The translations under genes and the position numbers were made by a program. The notes under the pieces were generated by a model. The model was not told where the DNA came from and searched no databases. It worked only from the letters and a program-made list of their open reading frames with translations. From Penium margaritaceum (taxonomy: Eukaryota > Streptophyta > Zygnematophyceae > Desmidiales > Peniaceae), in contig SZWC01000088.1 of NCBI GenBank assembly GCA_023375785.1, positions 477,608-541,607 on the forward strand: a stretch of DNA of 64,000 nt, written 5' to 3'. Shown here piece by piece: positions 36,201 through 45,535 of this stretch. Each line of letters opens with the position of its first letter. The first letter of the stretch is position 1.

Positions 36201-38944
36201 AAGGACGCCGCGTCAAGACCGAGGGCAGGCTGGGTGCGGACCAGTGTGTCAACTGCGTGCAGATGGACATGACACAGACGCCTGTGCAGGAGGCGATGAT
36301 GTTCGGGAGACAGAGCACCCGCCACAAAGACACGAGCAGTGGAGGAGGGAGGTGAAGGAGTGACTGAATCAGGTGATCCAGTGATGTGGTAGAGGTCATC
36401 CACAACTCTACCACAGAGGACAGTTTCCTGGGTGTCACGGACAAAGATGCGGGCATCGGTATCGGTGTGCGTGACACCAAGACCCATCCGGGTGGAGGCA
36501 CGTACAGACAACAGACTGAGTTCAAGATCAGGAACATAGAGCACATCGGAGATGTATAGCGGGCCAGCCGGCCCATGGAACTGAACCACCCCAACACCCT
36601 GCACAGGGATCTCATGACCAGAAGCAGTGCGAACAAGATGCACGGAGCCAACAGGATGCAGAACGACGAAGGCGCTACGGCGACATGACATATGATGCGT
36701 GGCTCCTGAGTCAATGACCCAGGTTGCATCAGTCACACGCACACTCGGAGTAACATGGCAGCGTGCAACAGAGCAAGAGACAGATGCCGGACGCTCGGCG
36801 GAGGACGCTGCAAGGCGAGTGACGGCACGCATGTGGGACTCGTGCAACCACAACACGTCATCAGGACCACCACTGGCACATGACTGCAACTGTGCACCGC
36901 CACAGGCATCATCACGTAACACAACAGACACGTCACAAGCAGCGGTGCCCCCTGGCTCAGTCATCACACTCGCACCTCCCTGAGGGGACTGCAGCGCCAG
37001 AAGCTGGTGAAGCTCGGCGATGGTGCGATCGCGCTCAGCAATGGTGTGATCACGGAGGTCAGGTGATGAGGTCGCTGCTACTGGAGGTGTTGCTGGCCCG
37101 GAAGCTGTTGCAGCCGCGGAGCGAGCGGGGGCGGCTCCAGACGACTGACGCATGCGTGCCTCATGCGCCTGCTGCAGCCCACGTGTGATCTTGTTCCAGT
37201 CGAGTGGGCGGCCCGTCAGCCGCGTGCAGTCAGGGTAGCGGTGATCGCCACCACAGTTGTAGCAAAGAAGGCGCTTGCCTTTGCTGCCGCCAGGACCGCT
37301 GACAGAGTTGCTACTGCTGCTGCTGTCGCTACCACTGCTACTGCCACTGCTGCTGCTGCTGCTACTTCGACCGTTACCGCCGCCAGACCACCTACGACCC
37401 TTCTTCCCCTGAGCTGGTGCTGCTGCCGCGACCGTCGGTGAGGAGGGGGAAGGCAGAGTAGGAGCTGCTGCTACTGCGGTAGTGGCAGTACCGTGGCGAG
37501 CACGGTTGGCAGCATCAACTCCGGCGACGTCCAAGAAGTGCATGGTCGCCCACGGCAGCAGGGTCCCATCGTTGGCCATGTCGCGCAGCAGTACCTTGTC
37601 GAAGCCGCTGAACACGCGAGAGAAGTCAGGGTGTACGCCATAGAGGATGGTGTTGAAGGCTGGAAATTGTGCTGGACCATCATCACCAAGCTCGTCATGT
37701 AGCTGGATGGCGCGACGCCAGTAGTCTGCTGCTGACTCGTGCGGAGACTGACGTAGGGAGTTGAACTCAGCCAGGCGCTGAGACGTCATCGCCATGGTGG
37801 CACCTTCGAACATGGTGACGGCTAGAGCCCAGGCGGCGCAGGGATCAGCACCGTTGCCGGTGATGGGCTCGCCGAGAAAACGGCTGAAGTCCTTGGTGTT
37901 GTCAGGAGCGGCCTTCAGGAGGCCGTAGGCGGCCCGAACCGCTGCCATGGTCTGGTCTGGGTCCCCTGGTTCGTACTGGGTTGTGTAGTAGGGGAGCAGA
38001 CCCTCGCTCATGGCCCACATGCGGAAGCGTGGCTCCCAGGTCCTGTAGTCGTCACCGGTTCGGAAGGTGGGTGGGTCTGACTCGAACCACTTAGGCGGCC
38101 TAACTGTCGGAAGTGCGACAATTGGAGTTACTGCGGCCCCCGGCGTGAAGGATGCACCCCCAATGCCCATGCGTGTGCGCAAGGCGCGTTCCTCAAAACT
38201 GACGGGCATGCGTGAACCCCCTGGCGCCGTTCCGGTGTTCACGCCGGTGCTCTGCTGCGCTGAGCCAGACGTGCGTGACTTCCGGCGAGCCTCTAATCGA
38301 AGAAGGCGCTGTCTCAGCACCTCTATCTCGTCTTCTTCACCCGACTCAGAGTCAGGGTTGGGATTGGAGGAGGAGGCGAGGANNNNNNNNNNNNNNNNNN
38401 NNNNNNNNNNNNNNNNNNNNNNNNNNNNNNNNNNNNNNNNNNNNNNNNNNNNNNNNNNNNNNNNNNNNNNNNNNNNNNNNNNNNNNNNNNNNNNNNNNNN
38501 NNNNNNNNNNNNNNNNNNNNNNNNNNNNNNNNNNNNNNNNNNNNNNNNNNNNNNNNNNNNNNNNNNNNNNNNNNNNNNNNNNNNNNNNNNNNNNNNNNNN
38601 NNNNNNNNNNNNNNNNNNNNNNNNNNNNNNNNNNNNNNNNNNNNNNNNNNNNNNNNNNNNNNNNNNNNNNNNNNNNNNNNNNNNNNNNNNNNNNNNNNNN
38701 NNNNNNNNNNNNNNNNNNNNNNNNNNNNNNNNNNNNNNNNNNNNNNNNNNNNNNNNNNNNNNNNNNNNNNNNNNNNNNNNNNNNNNNNNNNNNNNNNNNN
38801 NNNNNNNNNNNNNNNNNNNNNNNNNNNNNNNNNNNNNNNNNNNNNNNNNNNNNNNNNNNNNNCGCAGCTGCTGCTCTCGCGGCTGCTGCTGCTGGGTCGA
38901 AGCCAAGGGTGGCAGCCGAGGCGGAAGTCGTGCCCAGAACGCAA
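33236..38944 (-). CDS. Element B gag-pol polyprotein
   Basis: 1902 codons including 160 unknown residues from the N gap near the N-terminus. In minus-strand order: UBN2-type gag (FRTWEPRFRMWAMSEG; about 37.5-38.1 kb), CCHC zinc knuckle (CYNCGGDHRYPDC; ~37.25 kb), aspartic protease (DSGATHHMS; ~36.7 kb), GAG-pre-integrase (HRRLCHVH ... CLSCAEGKMH; ~36.2 kb), integrase (HSDLMGPL, RGGEFMGDL, NGVSERWNRT; 35.7-36.1 kb), a Pro/Glu/Ser linker with EPEP-type repeats (~35.0-35.2 kb), RT (ETFAPVGR; YVDD at ~34.22 kb) and RNase H (SDWAW, GYIFLIGGTAVSWRSGKQG, STAEAEYVALG; 33.4-33.7 kb). All hallmark motifs are present. Unlike A and C it has almost no leader and no upstream accessory ORF. Confidence 0.93.
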   Translation of the reverse strand: MRSGHDFRLGCHPWLRPSSSSRESSSCXXXXXXXXXXXXXXXXXXXXXXXXXXXXXXXXXXXXXXXXXXXXXXXXXXXXXXXXXXXXXXXXXXXXXXXXXXXXXXXXXXXXXXXXXXXXXXXXXXXXXXXXXXXXXXXXXXXXXXXXXXXXXXXXXXXXXXXXXXXXXXXXXXXXXXXXXXXXXXXXXLASSSNPNPDSESGEEDEIEVLRQRLLRLEARRKSRTSGSAQQSTGVNTGTAPGGSRMPVSFEERALRTRMGIGGASFTPGAAVTPIVALPTVRPPKWFESDPPTFRTGDDYRTWEPRFRMWAMSEGLLPYYTTQYEPGDPDQTMAAVRAAYGLLKAAPDNTKDFSRFLGEPITGNGADPCAAWALAVTMFEGATMAMTSQRLAEFNSLRQSPHESAADYWRRAIQLHDELGDDGPAQFPAFNTILYGVHPDFSRVFSGFDKVLLRDMANDGTLLPWATMHFLDVAGVDAANRARHGTATTAVAAAPTLPSPSSPTVAAAAPAQGKKGRRWSGGGNGRSSSSSSSGSSSGSDSSSSSNSVSGPGGSKGKRLLCYNCGGDHRYPDCTRLTGRPLDWNKITRGLQQAHEARMRQSSGAAPARSAAATASGPATPPVAATSSPDLRDHTIAERDRTIAELHQLLALQSPQGGASVMTEPGGTAACDVSVVLRDDACGGAQLQSCASGGPDDVLWLHESHMRAVTRLAASSAERPASVSCSVARCHVTPSVRVTDATWVIDSGATHHMSCRRSAFVVLHPVGSVHLVRTASGHEIPVQGVGVVQFHGPAGPLYISDVLYVPDLELSLLSVRASTRMGLGVTHTDTDARIFVRDTQETVLCGRVVDDLYHITGSPDSVTPSPPSSTARVFVAGALSPEHHRLLHRRLCHVHLHAVDTLVRTQPALGLDAASFEAPPMTDCLSCAEGKMHRSTYPRSTSRALRPLELVHSDLMGPLPIEFQEDRGRYVLTLTDDFTHMRWVYSLRQKSDAAMAVRLWLVMVERQSRQSLHTFRSDRGGEFMGDLARWFTEHGVFHDLSAPATPQQNGVSERWNRTMEDAIRSMRADSAMPEAFAFEGMAYMTWVWNRIPHGPLPSQRTPYELWYGHRADLRLARVWGSLACVWFTPEQQGSKRSPRGRFCVFVGVAPRSKAWRFWDPDRRRIVESRDALFFEHLAFRDLAGIHTLRASHAPGCAGSRRGGGLPVAVGSVPPASAITPSPAHLQSHEPISPTVPVMSGPSTPASEHAPELGPGPESEPAPQSESAPQSAPAPEPEPESLPAVPSVAPAPAAPSDSYTRAPGGRLRPRPTRSVHSGDPGTKALGLSARGLVEVHPGCLTGMALLAHERDLARDAAESMATMDSPSAAYALATRSTPQVSPDPTTLPEALSAPDAEQWRVACQAELDAIREHGVFELVDLPKNRKAIKAKWVLRKKYKTDGTVERYKARLTAKGFSQVAGVDYIETFAPVGRMTTAPTLLSQVAQHDWELHQMDVNNAFLNGDLEEEIYMVQPPGFEDGTGRVYRLRKALYGLKQSPRCWNQEITSTLRRAGYVRSDADPSLFLTQSPAPLTAILVYVDDLLIASPDLEAVNVAKSVLSSAYKMKDLGEASVFLGMEIVRDRVRRTLRVHQARYAMAVAERFADLLAAVRTASTPMTPEGQAALKVDDPADLGEPVDVTLYLRVIGSLMYLATTTRPDIAFSVNLLAQFSQAPRQRTLEAAVRCVRYILSTARFGLCFREQVCVVLDGYTDSDWAWSPDGKSRTGYIFLIGGTAVSWRSGKQGCIARSTAEAEYVALGAGAAECVWLVRLLRELRQSIPPVVLQCDNMSAEAIAKNSGVFHARTKHMNIEHHYVRDLVDRGEVRVIHVSTDRQCADFLTKALSRSKFHAATRSVGLCPVPLTG
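38383..38862. other. Assembly gap (480 N) in element B
   Basis: Falls in the N-terminal part of the polyprotein. The flanks are CTG/GCTGCTGC-rich, so a triplet repeat probably blocked assembly. Its true length is unknown, although the frame stays open across it as drawn. Confidence 0.95.
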
Positions 38945-38964
38945 CTAGCGAGGGGTGCCTCGCC

Positions 38965-38976
38965 GCTCTGAGGCCA
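38965..38976 (-). other. Element B primer-binding site
   Basis: Minus-strand TGGCCTCAGAGC matches the initiator tRNA-Met site TGGTATCAGAGC at 10 of 12 bases and abuts the 5' LTR. Confidence 0.8.
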
Positions 38977-39551
38977 TGTTGAGATTCTGGCAACTTAGGT
39001 GAGGTGACAGTATGCAAACTGCAAGGGTTCACCCAAGGAGACACTCACAGGTGTCCAAGTTGCATCAACATGCAGGAAGAAGGAAGAAAAGAGTGAACGA
39101 AACCAGCCTAAGCGTCGGACCCCTGCCAACGCTGGGGGCCTCGCCAGCGCTGGCAGGGGCGCGTTTGGCTGTCAAGGCGATGAAAATCGTCCCACCAACG
39201 CGGACAGTCCTGCTGCACTGGCCAGGGGCGAACTCGCCCTAGGGGCCAGTTTTTCTCGGGTCAGTCCAAACGTGCGCACTATGCCACAAGGCACAAACCC
39301 AGCGAGTTGCGAAATTAGCACAAAGAAACAGCATCGGCTCGACAGCCCGATAAGTCGCGAGTACAGCATAAATCATATGTGAAACTGGGACGCAGGGTCG
39401 AGCGTCTCGTTGGTAGTCACTGCACCCAGTCGCAGCTGGAGCCACGTCAGCTCCCCCAGCGATCGGCAACCGCAGCCAGGTCAGGGTCCTGCACGTGGAT
39501 GGACACGAGCCGAGGGGTCACCGTAAGCAGCGTGCGACACACACAACAACA
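38977..39551 (-). repeat. Element B 5' LTR
   Basis: 575 bp, ~99% identical by eye to 32538-33112. Confidence 0.95.
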
Positions 39552-39556
39552 GTTGC

Positions 39557-39669
39557 ATCCCCTCATTCTCTCTCCCCAAAAGACAATTCACTCAGTTGAC
39601 ATGCCCAACACTGGTGACGCTCTCCATATACTCAATCCTCTGCATGGGAGTGAAGCAGGTCAAGACGTT
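39557..39669. other. 113-bp host spacer between B and C
   Basis: The host sequence left between the target duplications of B (GTTGC) and C (CCCAT). No feature recognised. Confidence 0.6.
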
Positions 39670-39674
39670 CCCAT

Positions 39675-40261
39675 TGTAGGTAGCAGCGGCTACCAAGCAT
39701 GAAAGCAGGCAAGTAGGCAAGCGAGAGATGGGGTGACACCATGGATCGGGGGAAACTCACTTTCATACAAGTGACAAGAAGTTAGTGAGTAACAAGCCAA
39801 CGAGGTGGTCTGTACCGGTTGACCGGGCCACCCACGCGAGGTGCTCGACGTGGGGCCCGGACGCCACCTGGGGATCGAACCCGACCCTTGAGCGAGCGAG
39901 CTCCAGGCGGTTGCTCACATGCCGGTACAAACCGGACATGTGGTCCCCAAGGATCAGCAACCCAGTTTACCACCCTAAATGCATGCAAGTGTGTGACAAT
40001 TCAACCAAACCACGGGCATACAATTCTACAAATGTATCCCCCATTTTGCTAGTGGAGTCAGCTCTAAACTGAGGCTCATGAAAGGATTGGTGGTGTGATC
40101 ACCACTTGGTAGTCAGTTGGTGGCACCACCAATGAGCAGCTCATACTGTGTCACATTCTTGCACCAGAGAGCCTCAGTCCAGCTTAATCACCTGTAGTGA
40201 TGATGTGAGTGTGTGTGGAGAGACAAGAGGGCACTTGCCTGTGTCACGACCATAACCAACA
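39675..40261 (-). repeat. Element C 3' LTR
   Basis: 587 bp; partner of 54587-55174; on the minus strand starts TGTTGGTTATGG. Confidence 0.92.
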
Positions 40262-40274
40262 CTCCCCCATGACC
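40262..40274 (-). other. Element C polypurine tract
   Basis: Minus-strand GGTCATGGGGGAG adjacent to the 3' LTR. Element D is inserted only about 24 bp further inside C. Confidence 0.88.
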
Positions 40275-40298
40275 CACAGACGAGCAACCCACACACAC

Positions 40299-40966
40299 TG
40301 TTGGTTTGTGTGGCTTCCACCCGTCACGACCGACACTGCTAGTTTATCGATATACCCACATTCGGGGTATATGGCAGAGGAGGGCGTGACAACACGATGG
40401 GCCTCCGGACTGCACCGAGACTTCTCCAGCACCTACGATAGCGCCGGCGAGACGCGGTCGGTGCGTTCCGGTAGCCCTGTGGGCTTGTCGGGAGCTAGGA
40501 GAGTTTTCTCGGTGGGTTGAGACCAGTGCACCCGGTGGACTACATCGGTGCGACGAGGAGAGCCGATGGCTGTTGTGGGGCTTCCGATGTTCGGAAAGCC
40601 GTGTGTGATGTCTGGACGCTGATTCTGAGATTTTCTGGCACTGTTCCTATTTTCTCGGTGGTCGAGACCCGGGTACTCGGAGAGCTGTTTCGGTGCCTCG
40701 AGGAGACCATCGTTATTGTTATCGTGGTGTACGTAGTGTGTTCTCCCCGCTGACCCGTTTGGGCTCAGCGGGGGTGACGGGGCCCGGTGCGGCTAGCTGT
40801 CGGCGCCCCTACTTCAGCCTGATAGGGGCTCATTTGTAATCTCTCCTTGTTCTTTATATTCAGCGTTCCAGACTTAGCCAAATTTTTGCCGTCTTCCATC
40901 GCACTCACACACAGAGCTCATGTTTGTTTTTGCATGGGCCTGCATGCCCTAAAATTATTTCCAAGT
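40299..40966 (+). repeat. Element D 5' LTR
   Basis: 668 bp from TGTTGGTTTGTG to TTCCAAGT, directly followed by the primer site. It contains two hairpin-motif copies (40515-40564 and 40660-40708). Using CA as the end instead would put the boundary at 40963. Confidence 0.88.
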
Positions 40967-40978
40967 TGGTATCAGAGC
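40967..40978 (+). other. Element D primer-binding site
   Basis: TGGTATCAGAGC, exact match to the usual initiator tRNA-Met site of plant Copia elements. Confidence 0.93.
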
Positions 40979-41525
40979 GCAGGGGGGCGTGTGAGCAGCA
41001 GAAGCAACAGCAGTGGGCGGAACGCAAAGAGAACGCGCCACGTGGCGCCACGCCGGAAGCAGCGTGAGGGAGCGCGAAGCGACTGCACGTGAACGCCACA
41101 GGGGCGGTAAGAAGCAGCAGCAGCAGCAGCATCAGCACGAGTTGGCAGCAGCAGCGTGCACGAGCAGCAGCGACGCAGCAGCAGCTTGCAGCCGTGGCAG
41201 CAGCAGCTTGCAGCTGTGGCAGCAGCGAGCAGCAGCAGCGAGCAGAACAAGCAGCGACGCAGCAGTAGCAGAAGCAGCAGCAGCAGCAGTAATAGCAGCA
41301 GCAGCAGTAGCAGCAGCAGCAGCAGCCGCAACAGCAACAGCAGCAGTAGCGTGCAGAGCGAAAGGAAAGAAAAAACAGAAGCAGCAGCGGCGGCAGCATC
41401 AAGCAGCAGCAGCAGCAGCTACTGCGCAGAGTAGCAGCAGCTGCAGCGGCTGAAGCAGCAGCAGCAGCAGCAGCAATCGCAACAGCTGCACCCGCTGCTG
41501 CAGCTGCTGCTGTTGCAGGGCCTCG
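40979..41525 (+). repeat. Element D GCA/CAG-rich leader
   Basis: Dense CAG/AGC/GCA triplets, strongest at 41110-41525. Frames here are homopolymeric (Gln, Ser, Ala) and not evidence of a gene. Similar tracts occupy the leaders of A, C and E. Confidence 0.85.
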
Positions 41526-41900
41526 CAGCCCTCCTGTGAGGGCCCCCGCCCCCTCGGAGGGGCCCCTTCGTCCCCCATCGGGGGGCCTCTCCGAGGGGGG
41601 GGGGAGTCCTTCGGCCCCTTTCGCCCCCCCCCTTCCCCTCCTTTAGAGGGGGCCCTCGGAGGGCCCCGTCGTGCCCCTTCGAGGGGCCCCTCGGAGGGGC
41701 CCGTCGGCCTTGTCGGCCAACCGACGGTGGGGCCGACGGTGGAGAGGGGCGGACCCCCCCCCCCTCGGCGGCCACTCGCTCACTCGCTCACTCGCTCGCT
41801 CAGCGAGCGAGCGAGCAAGCGTGTACGGGTGGGAGGGCCGGACAGGCTGGACGCCCCCCCCCCCCCTTTCCTTATTTTCTCTGTTCGCCCACCTGAGGGG
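41526..41900 (+). other. Element D GC-tract region with self-complementary repeats
   Basis: Tandem units around CCTCGGAGGGGCCCC (41550-41705), then a CTCGCTCACTCGCTCGCT run meeting AGCGAGCGAGCGAG (about 41775-41820) as a near-perfect hairpin, then long C and G runs. As RNA this would fold strongly. No coding content recognised. Confidence 0.7.
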
Positions 41901-42595
41901 CAATCGAGAAAAAGGGGGGGGGGGCAAGTAACAAAAACTACAAAAAGGAGTACGCCTGAAAAAGATTGAAAAGAGATAGAAAAAAAGAAAGAAGGGGGTG
42001 GCTGAGGGCAAGAAAGAGAAGAAGAAGAAAAAGAGGGGGGGCCTGACGGCTAGTGAAACACGACAAAAAAAGGTACTCTTCCAACTACCACCGTCGCAGC
42101 AGCCGCAGCTTCATAGCCGCAATAGCAGCATCAGGCGGTGGAGTATCGACGACTACTTAGTGCGGCGGCTGCGCGAGAGCTTGCACTTTCGCCTTCAGAG
42201 CCGACAGTGGACTGTCGTCGGCAGTGATCTCCACTTCGACACGTGTCGCGGACCGGCGTCTCCCTGGGGCCCGTGGATTGGTGCGCGTAGTGTACTCCGA
42301 GTGATCGACGCGAGATTCGAGTCTGTCCATGTCCGAGGGCTGGGTCGCTTACATCTTGGAGCAACAGCCACACCTGTAGCCGCCACCCCTTCTCGTCTTG
42401 GAGCCGTCTTTGCTGTATTAGTGGCTGCAGCATTAGCGGCCGCAGTTTGTCAGACTCTAGTCCCCGGGCGTGCTGCGGTAGTGCAGCTCGTCCCGTGTGG
42501 TCACGTTTCCTGACCCGGACGCCGTGATCTCCAGGAGTGACAGTACCTACTGGCCCCATTCTCTCCCGTGGCTTGGTGTTTACCACCGGGAGTAG
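41901..42595 (+). other. Element D leader, possible small ORF
   Basis: A 171-codon frame at 41998-42513 starts Lys-rich (KKEKKKKKRGG), has a middle of ordinary composition and ends hydrophobic (FAVLVAAALAAAVCQTLV). I recognise no family. It sits where A and C have their upstream ORF with hydrophobic C-terminus, but I see no sequence similarity. Confidence 0.35.
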
Positions 42596-42862
42596 GTGCC
42601 CTTGGTACCTATCCATCATCCATCACACGAGATGAGTGCGCGGATATCTGAGCAGGCGTCCTGCGCGTTCGCCTGCTACTATTGTGGTGATGGACGTCAT
42701 GGTTGGCGTCGTTGTTGGACGCGCCCTCCCGGCTGGCATCCACCTTGGCTACAGCCTCGTCCGAGCATGCGTCCTCTACAGCACACGGATGTGCAGGCCT
42801 TGGTAGATCCCATAGCTGGACCTCCGGCGAGCATATTCACTGAGATCCACGGCCTCCAGTAG
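42596..42862 (+). CDS. Element D gag-like zinc-knuckle ORF
   Basis: 88 codons as delimited here; an internal ATG gives MSARISEQASCAFACYYCGD. Contains one CCHC knuckle, CYYCGDGRHGWRRC (C-x2-C-x4-H-x4-C), followed by Pro/Trp-rich text. Such knuckles bind retroelement RNA in gag. A related segment occurs in the remnant at 15.25-15.7 kb. Confidence 0.6.
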   Translation: MPLVPIHHPSHEMSARISEQASCAFACYYCGDGRHGWRRCWTRPPGWHPPWLQPRPSMRPLQHTDVQALVDPIAGPPASIFTEIHGLQ

Positions 42863-43315
42863 ATAGTGCAGCGGCTTTGTGACCTCGTCGTCACTGAGCG
42901 TGCTTCTGCTACTCGTTTGTCGACGGCCTCTTCAATCACATCCCCTCCCTCCTCTCCTCCTTCCTCATGGGATGGTGTACCTTCAGCTCCACCTGCCAGC
43001 GAGTACCAGGCTGCCACCATCCTGTCGATCCTTCACTCTACGACCACGACGCCATCTCGCGATGACATACCTCCATGCAGTCGTTCCATTTGAGTGACTC
43101 TGCGACGTCGGCGTCAACGCTCCACACGGCGTGCTCGCGCCGGTGGTGATACATCCTCCACCTCCCTGGCCTCCGTTGCTTTACCTGTCGAGGGGGAGTG
43201 TGGTCACCGCGCATTGCCTGATGTGGCCATAGGGACATGATTCGCACTCGCACCGGACCGTGCTGGCCGAGCGTCAGCTCAGGCAGATTCAGATGATACG
43301 GAGACATCACATGGC

Positions 43316-44218
43316 GTGGAGTCTGACCCCGACATGGCGTTCATGGTTGAGAGTTACTTTTCATCCTCCAGGTTGGATCCAGATCTTCCACAGCAGCAGG
43401 TGACATCAAGAGGAGCGCAGACACGGCGTCCTTGGACGGTGCCACTCGCGGCTCCGACCGCTGGAGGTCCAGGGGTGGCACAGGAGTCTCGTGCGGATCG
43501 AGATGCATCCATCATACTTTTGGGGGAGAGCGTGCAGCAGACTCACACCAGTCCGGCGGATGTTGGGGTACTTGGGATGTGCATGTCATTGAGGTCGACA
43601 TCTACGCTCGGGCAGCAGCCGGACATTGTGCAGCAGCAGGTTGCATCAGGAGGAGTGCAGGTCCTGCGTGCCTTGGCGATGCCACTCGTGACTCTGAACA
43701 GTAGCGGCCTGGTGGTGGCACAGCAGTCTTGTGCGAATCGGGATGCCCCACACAGATCTCCGGGGGCGTTAGTGCACGAGATTCACACCAGTACGATAAT
43801 AGTCGCAGTGCATGAGCAGAGTCAGCCGGTTGGTCTTTTGGAGGTTGAGGTATTCTTGAGAGTAGTAGTTCTGAGAGACATCGCTGGGACATATGCTGCA
43901 GCAGACACAGCAGGCTCCACTGTCTCATCTGCGCTACATGAGGACCAGCTTCAGGGTGAGGAGTCGTCCATGTTCCCACAGTCTCTGGGTTCCCGTACCC
44001 ACGACGGAGCAAGGATATACATGACGGAGTCAGATGATGGTCCTTACTCTATCATCGAGCAGGTGGTAGCGACCAGCGTTCTAGGCGAGACAGGGCGTGA
44101 GCGCCAGCTGCGCTTGTTGGTCGCCTTGACGGACATTGTCGAGCCGGAGCTCTACACACCTGTGTCCACTACGTCGGGAGTTGAGGACAGTGGTGTAGAT
44201 CCCTACACGCAGATGTAG
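43316..44218 (+). CDS. Element D ORF with 70-residue tandem repeat
   Basis: About 300 codons. Two related ~70-residue units, coded near 43375-43585 and 43605-43815, share QQQVTSRGAQ/QQQVASGGVQ, VPLAAP/MPLVTL, VAQESRADRDAS/VAQQSCANRDAP and a VQQTHTS/VHEIHTS end. The rest is ordinary in composition. No known domain recognised. It lies between the zinc-knuckle ORF and the next ORF in the same direction and is presumably part of the element's gag-like output. Confidence 0.5.
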   Translation: MESDPDMAFMVESYFSSSRLDPDLPQQQVTSRGAQTRRPWTVPLAAPTAGGPGVAQESRADRDASIILLGESVQQTHTSPADVGVLGMCMSLRSTSTLGQQPDIVQQQVASGGVQVLRALAMPLVTLNSSGLVVAQQSCANRDAPHRSPGALVHEIHTSTIIVAVHEQSQPVGLLEVEVFLRVVVLRDIAGTYAAADTAGSTVSSALHEDQLQGEESSMFPQSLGSRTHDGARIYMTESDDGPYSIIEQVVATSVLGETGRERQLRLLVALTDIVEPELYTPVSTTSGVEDSGVDPYTQM

Positions 44219-44284
44219 TCACCTGGTCAGCTGGAGCTGAGTTTTGCCCCTTCGTGTTCACCTGCTGGTGACCTAGCTGATCAC

Positions 44285-45118
44285 ATGGACAATGAGAGTG
44301 GTAGTACTTGCACGGACAACATTTCTACATGCTCCACGGACTCTAACGACTCATCCCTATCCTTCTCTCTCGGCATGCGACCGCTCACTCCTCGTCTGAC
44401 AGACACGAATTGTGATGTGGATGCGACACCTGCAGCTGCATACGATGTTCCAGCGTTTGAGCAGATTGCGAGCTTGGTTGACCCCCGGGAGGATGCAGCA
44501 GCACCAGTTCCATCGTCGTCAATAGTAGAGATGCAGATGGCGCAATACTCACGAGTTGTGCAGTCTGCATGTGCAGCATCGAGTGTGGCAGAGTTTATTC
44601 TACACCAGGTCGACATAGGCCACCTCGACATGTCCGAGGCAGATTATGCTGATCTGCAAGAGCGTGTAGTCATGCTACTGCGGGAGATGATGGCAGCGCG
44701 TGAGCGATTCTCAGAGGAGAGCAGCATCACTGCTACCGGCAGGAGCCTTCTGCCAGGAGCATCTGGCACACCTATACCCCGGGAGGATCTTGTACGAGCT
44801 CCGAGTATGACGTCTCTTGGAGACACTGTCATAGGAGAGGTGAGCGTGCCTTCGGCTTCCGCCATCCTGGCTCCTGTCAACCGCATCATCGCTCTTCCTT
44901 CCTCTTCTACTGCCATCACGCACCTTCATCCACCCGACTCACCTGCCCCATCTTCATCTTCATCCATGATTCGTGATCCGGTTCATCACTCCAGCTCTCC
45001 TCTTCTGGCAGTACACCCTTGTGTCTTAGGGTGTGCTATCCCGTATCGGAGGCCAGCTCGGCCAGTTCATCCACACATGCATGTTGCTTGCCCATTCCCA
45101 TTCCTCCGTCGTACATAG
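44285..45118 (+). CDS. Element D third ORF (Ser/Asp-rich, one charged helix)
   Basis: 277 codons. Acidic Ser/Thr/Asp-rich N-terminus, a helical segment near residues 85-145 (HQVDIGHLDMSEADYADLQE, then MLLREMMAARERF), and a Ser/Pro-rich tail. The helix has a weak counterpart at 12.3-12.8 kb in the D-related remnant. No known domain recognised. Confidence 0.45.
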   Translation: MDNESGSTCTDNISTCSTDSNDSSLSFSLGMRPLTPRLTDTNCDVDATPAAAYDVPAFEQIASLVDPREDAAAPVPSSSIVEMQMAQYSRVVQSACAASSVAEFILHQVDIGHLDMSEADYADLQERVVMLLREMMAARERFSEESSITATGRSLLPGASGTPIPREDLVRAPSMTSLGDTVIGEVSVPSASAILAPVNRIIALPSSSTAITHLHPPDSPAPSSSSSMIRDPVHHSSSPLLAVHPCVLGCAIPYRRPARPVHPHMHVACPFPFLRRT

Positions 45119-45535
45119 ATGCATCGCGGCAGTGCGGAGGCAGGAGAGACTGTGAGTTGGGACCCTTGGCAGTCACACGAGGACTGGTACACCCCAGGTG
45201 ATGTAGATTCATGTGAGGAGTTATAGCCAGAGACACCACTTCGTCTTTGAGGGAGGGATTGGACTCGCAGGTGACAGGGGGAGCTGTCTCTACATGATGG
45301 ATACACCACATGACTCATCGCCCAGGATCTGTTCAGCTACGACATCAGCATCTCCATCGAGGACATCACTGCCAGGTTCATCTGCCCAAGGGGAGTGTTG
45401 TGTGGACCTCGACCTGACGCGACACCATGGGAGATGCATGGCGAGGTCCATGCTCTGTTGTGAGCATCTACAGCATCCCGCATGTGCCTCACGCTATGTG
45501 CCTGCACAGCTGCATATAGATCGTAGCACACTGTT
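45119..45535 (+). other. Element D region before the hairpin array
   Basis: No ORF with recognisable content. A partial match to the hairpin motif (GGGACCCTTGG ... CACGAGGACTGG) lies near 45158-45187. Confidence 0.4.

Larger units (their letters stand above)
32538..39551 (-). mobile_element. Copia element B, young and apparently whole
   Basis: A 7.0-kb Ty1/Copia element with two 575-bp LTRs, flanked by GTTGC at 32533-32537 and 39552-39556. By eye the LTRs differ at about five sites (~1%), so the insertion is recent. With a typical plant rate this would be well under a million years, but the rate in this lineage is unknown. The single long polyprotein frame is open throughout apart from an assembly gap. 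It lies ~0.9 kb downstream of the START gene, in antisense. Confidence 0.95.

Noticed and set aside
39819-40052. Small frames with GDRTRP text in the C LTRs (also 54731-54979)
   Set aside because: They lie inside LTRs, have no known domain, and occur in both copies simply because the LTRs are duplicates.
41013-41453. Gln/Ser/Ala-rich frames in the D leader
   Set aside because: Homopolymeric readings of a triplet repeat between the primer site and the first plausible ORF.
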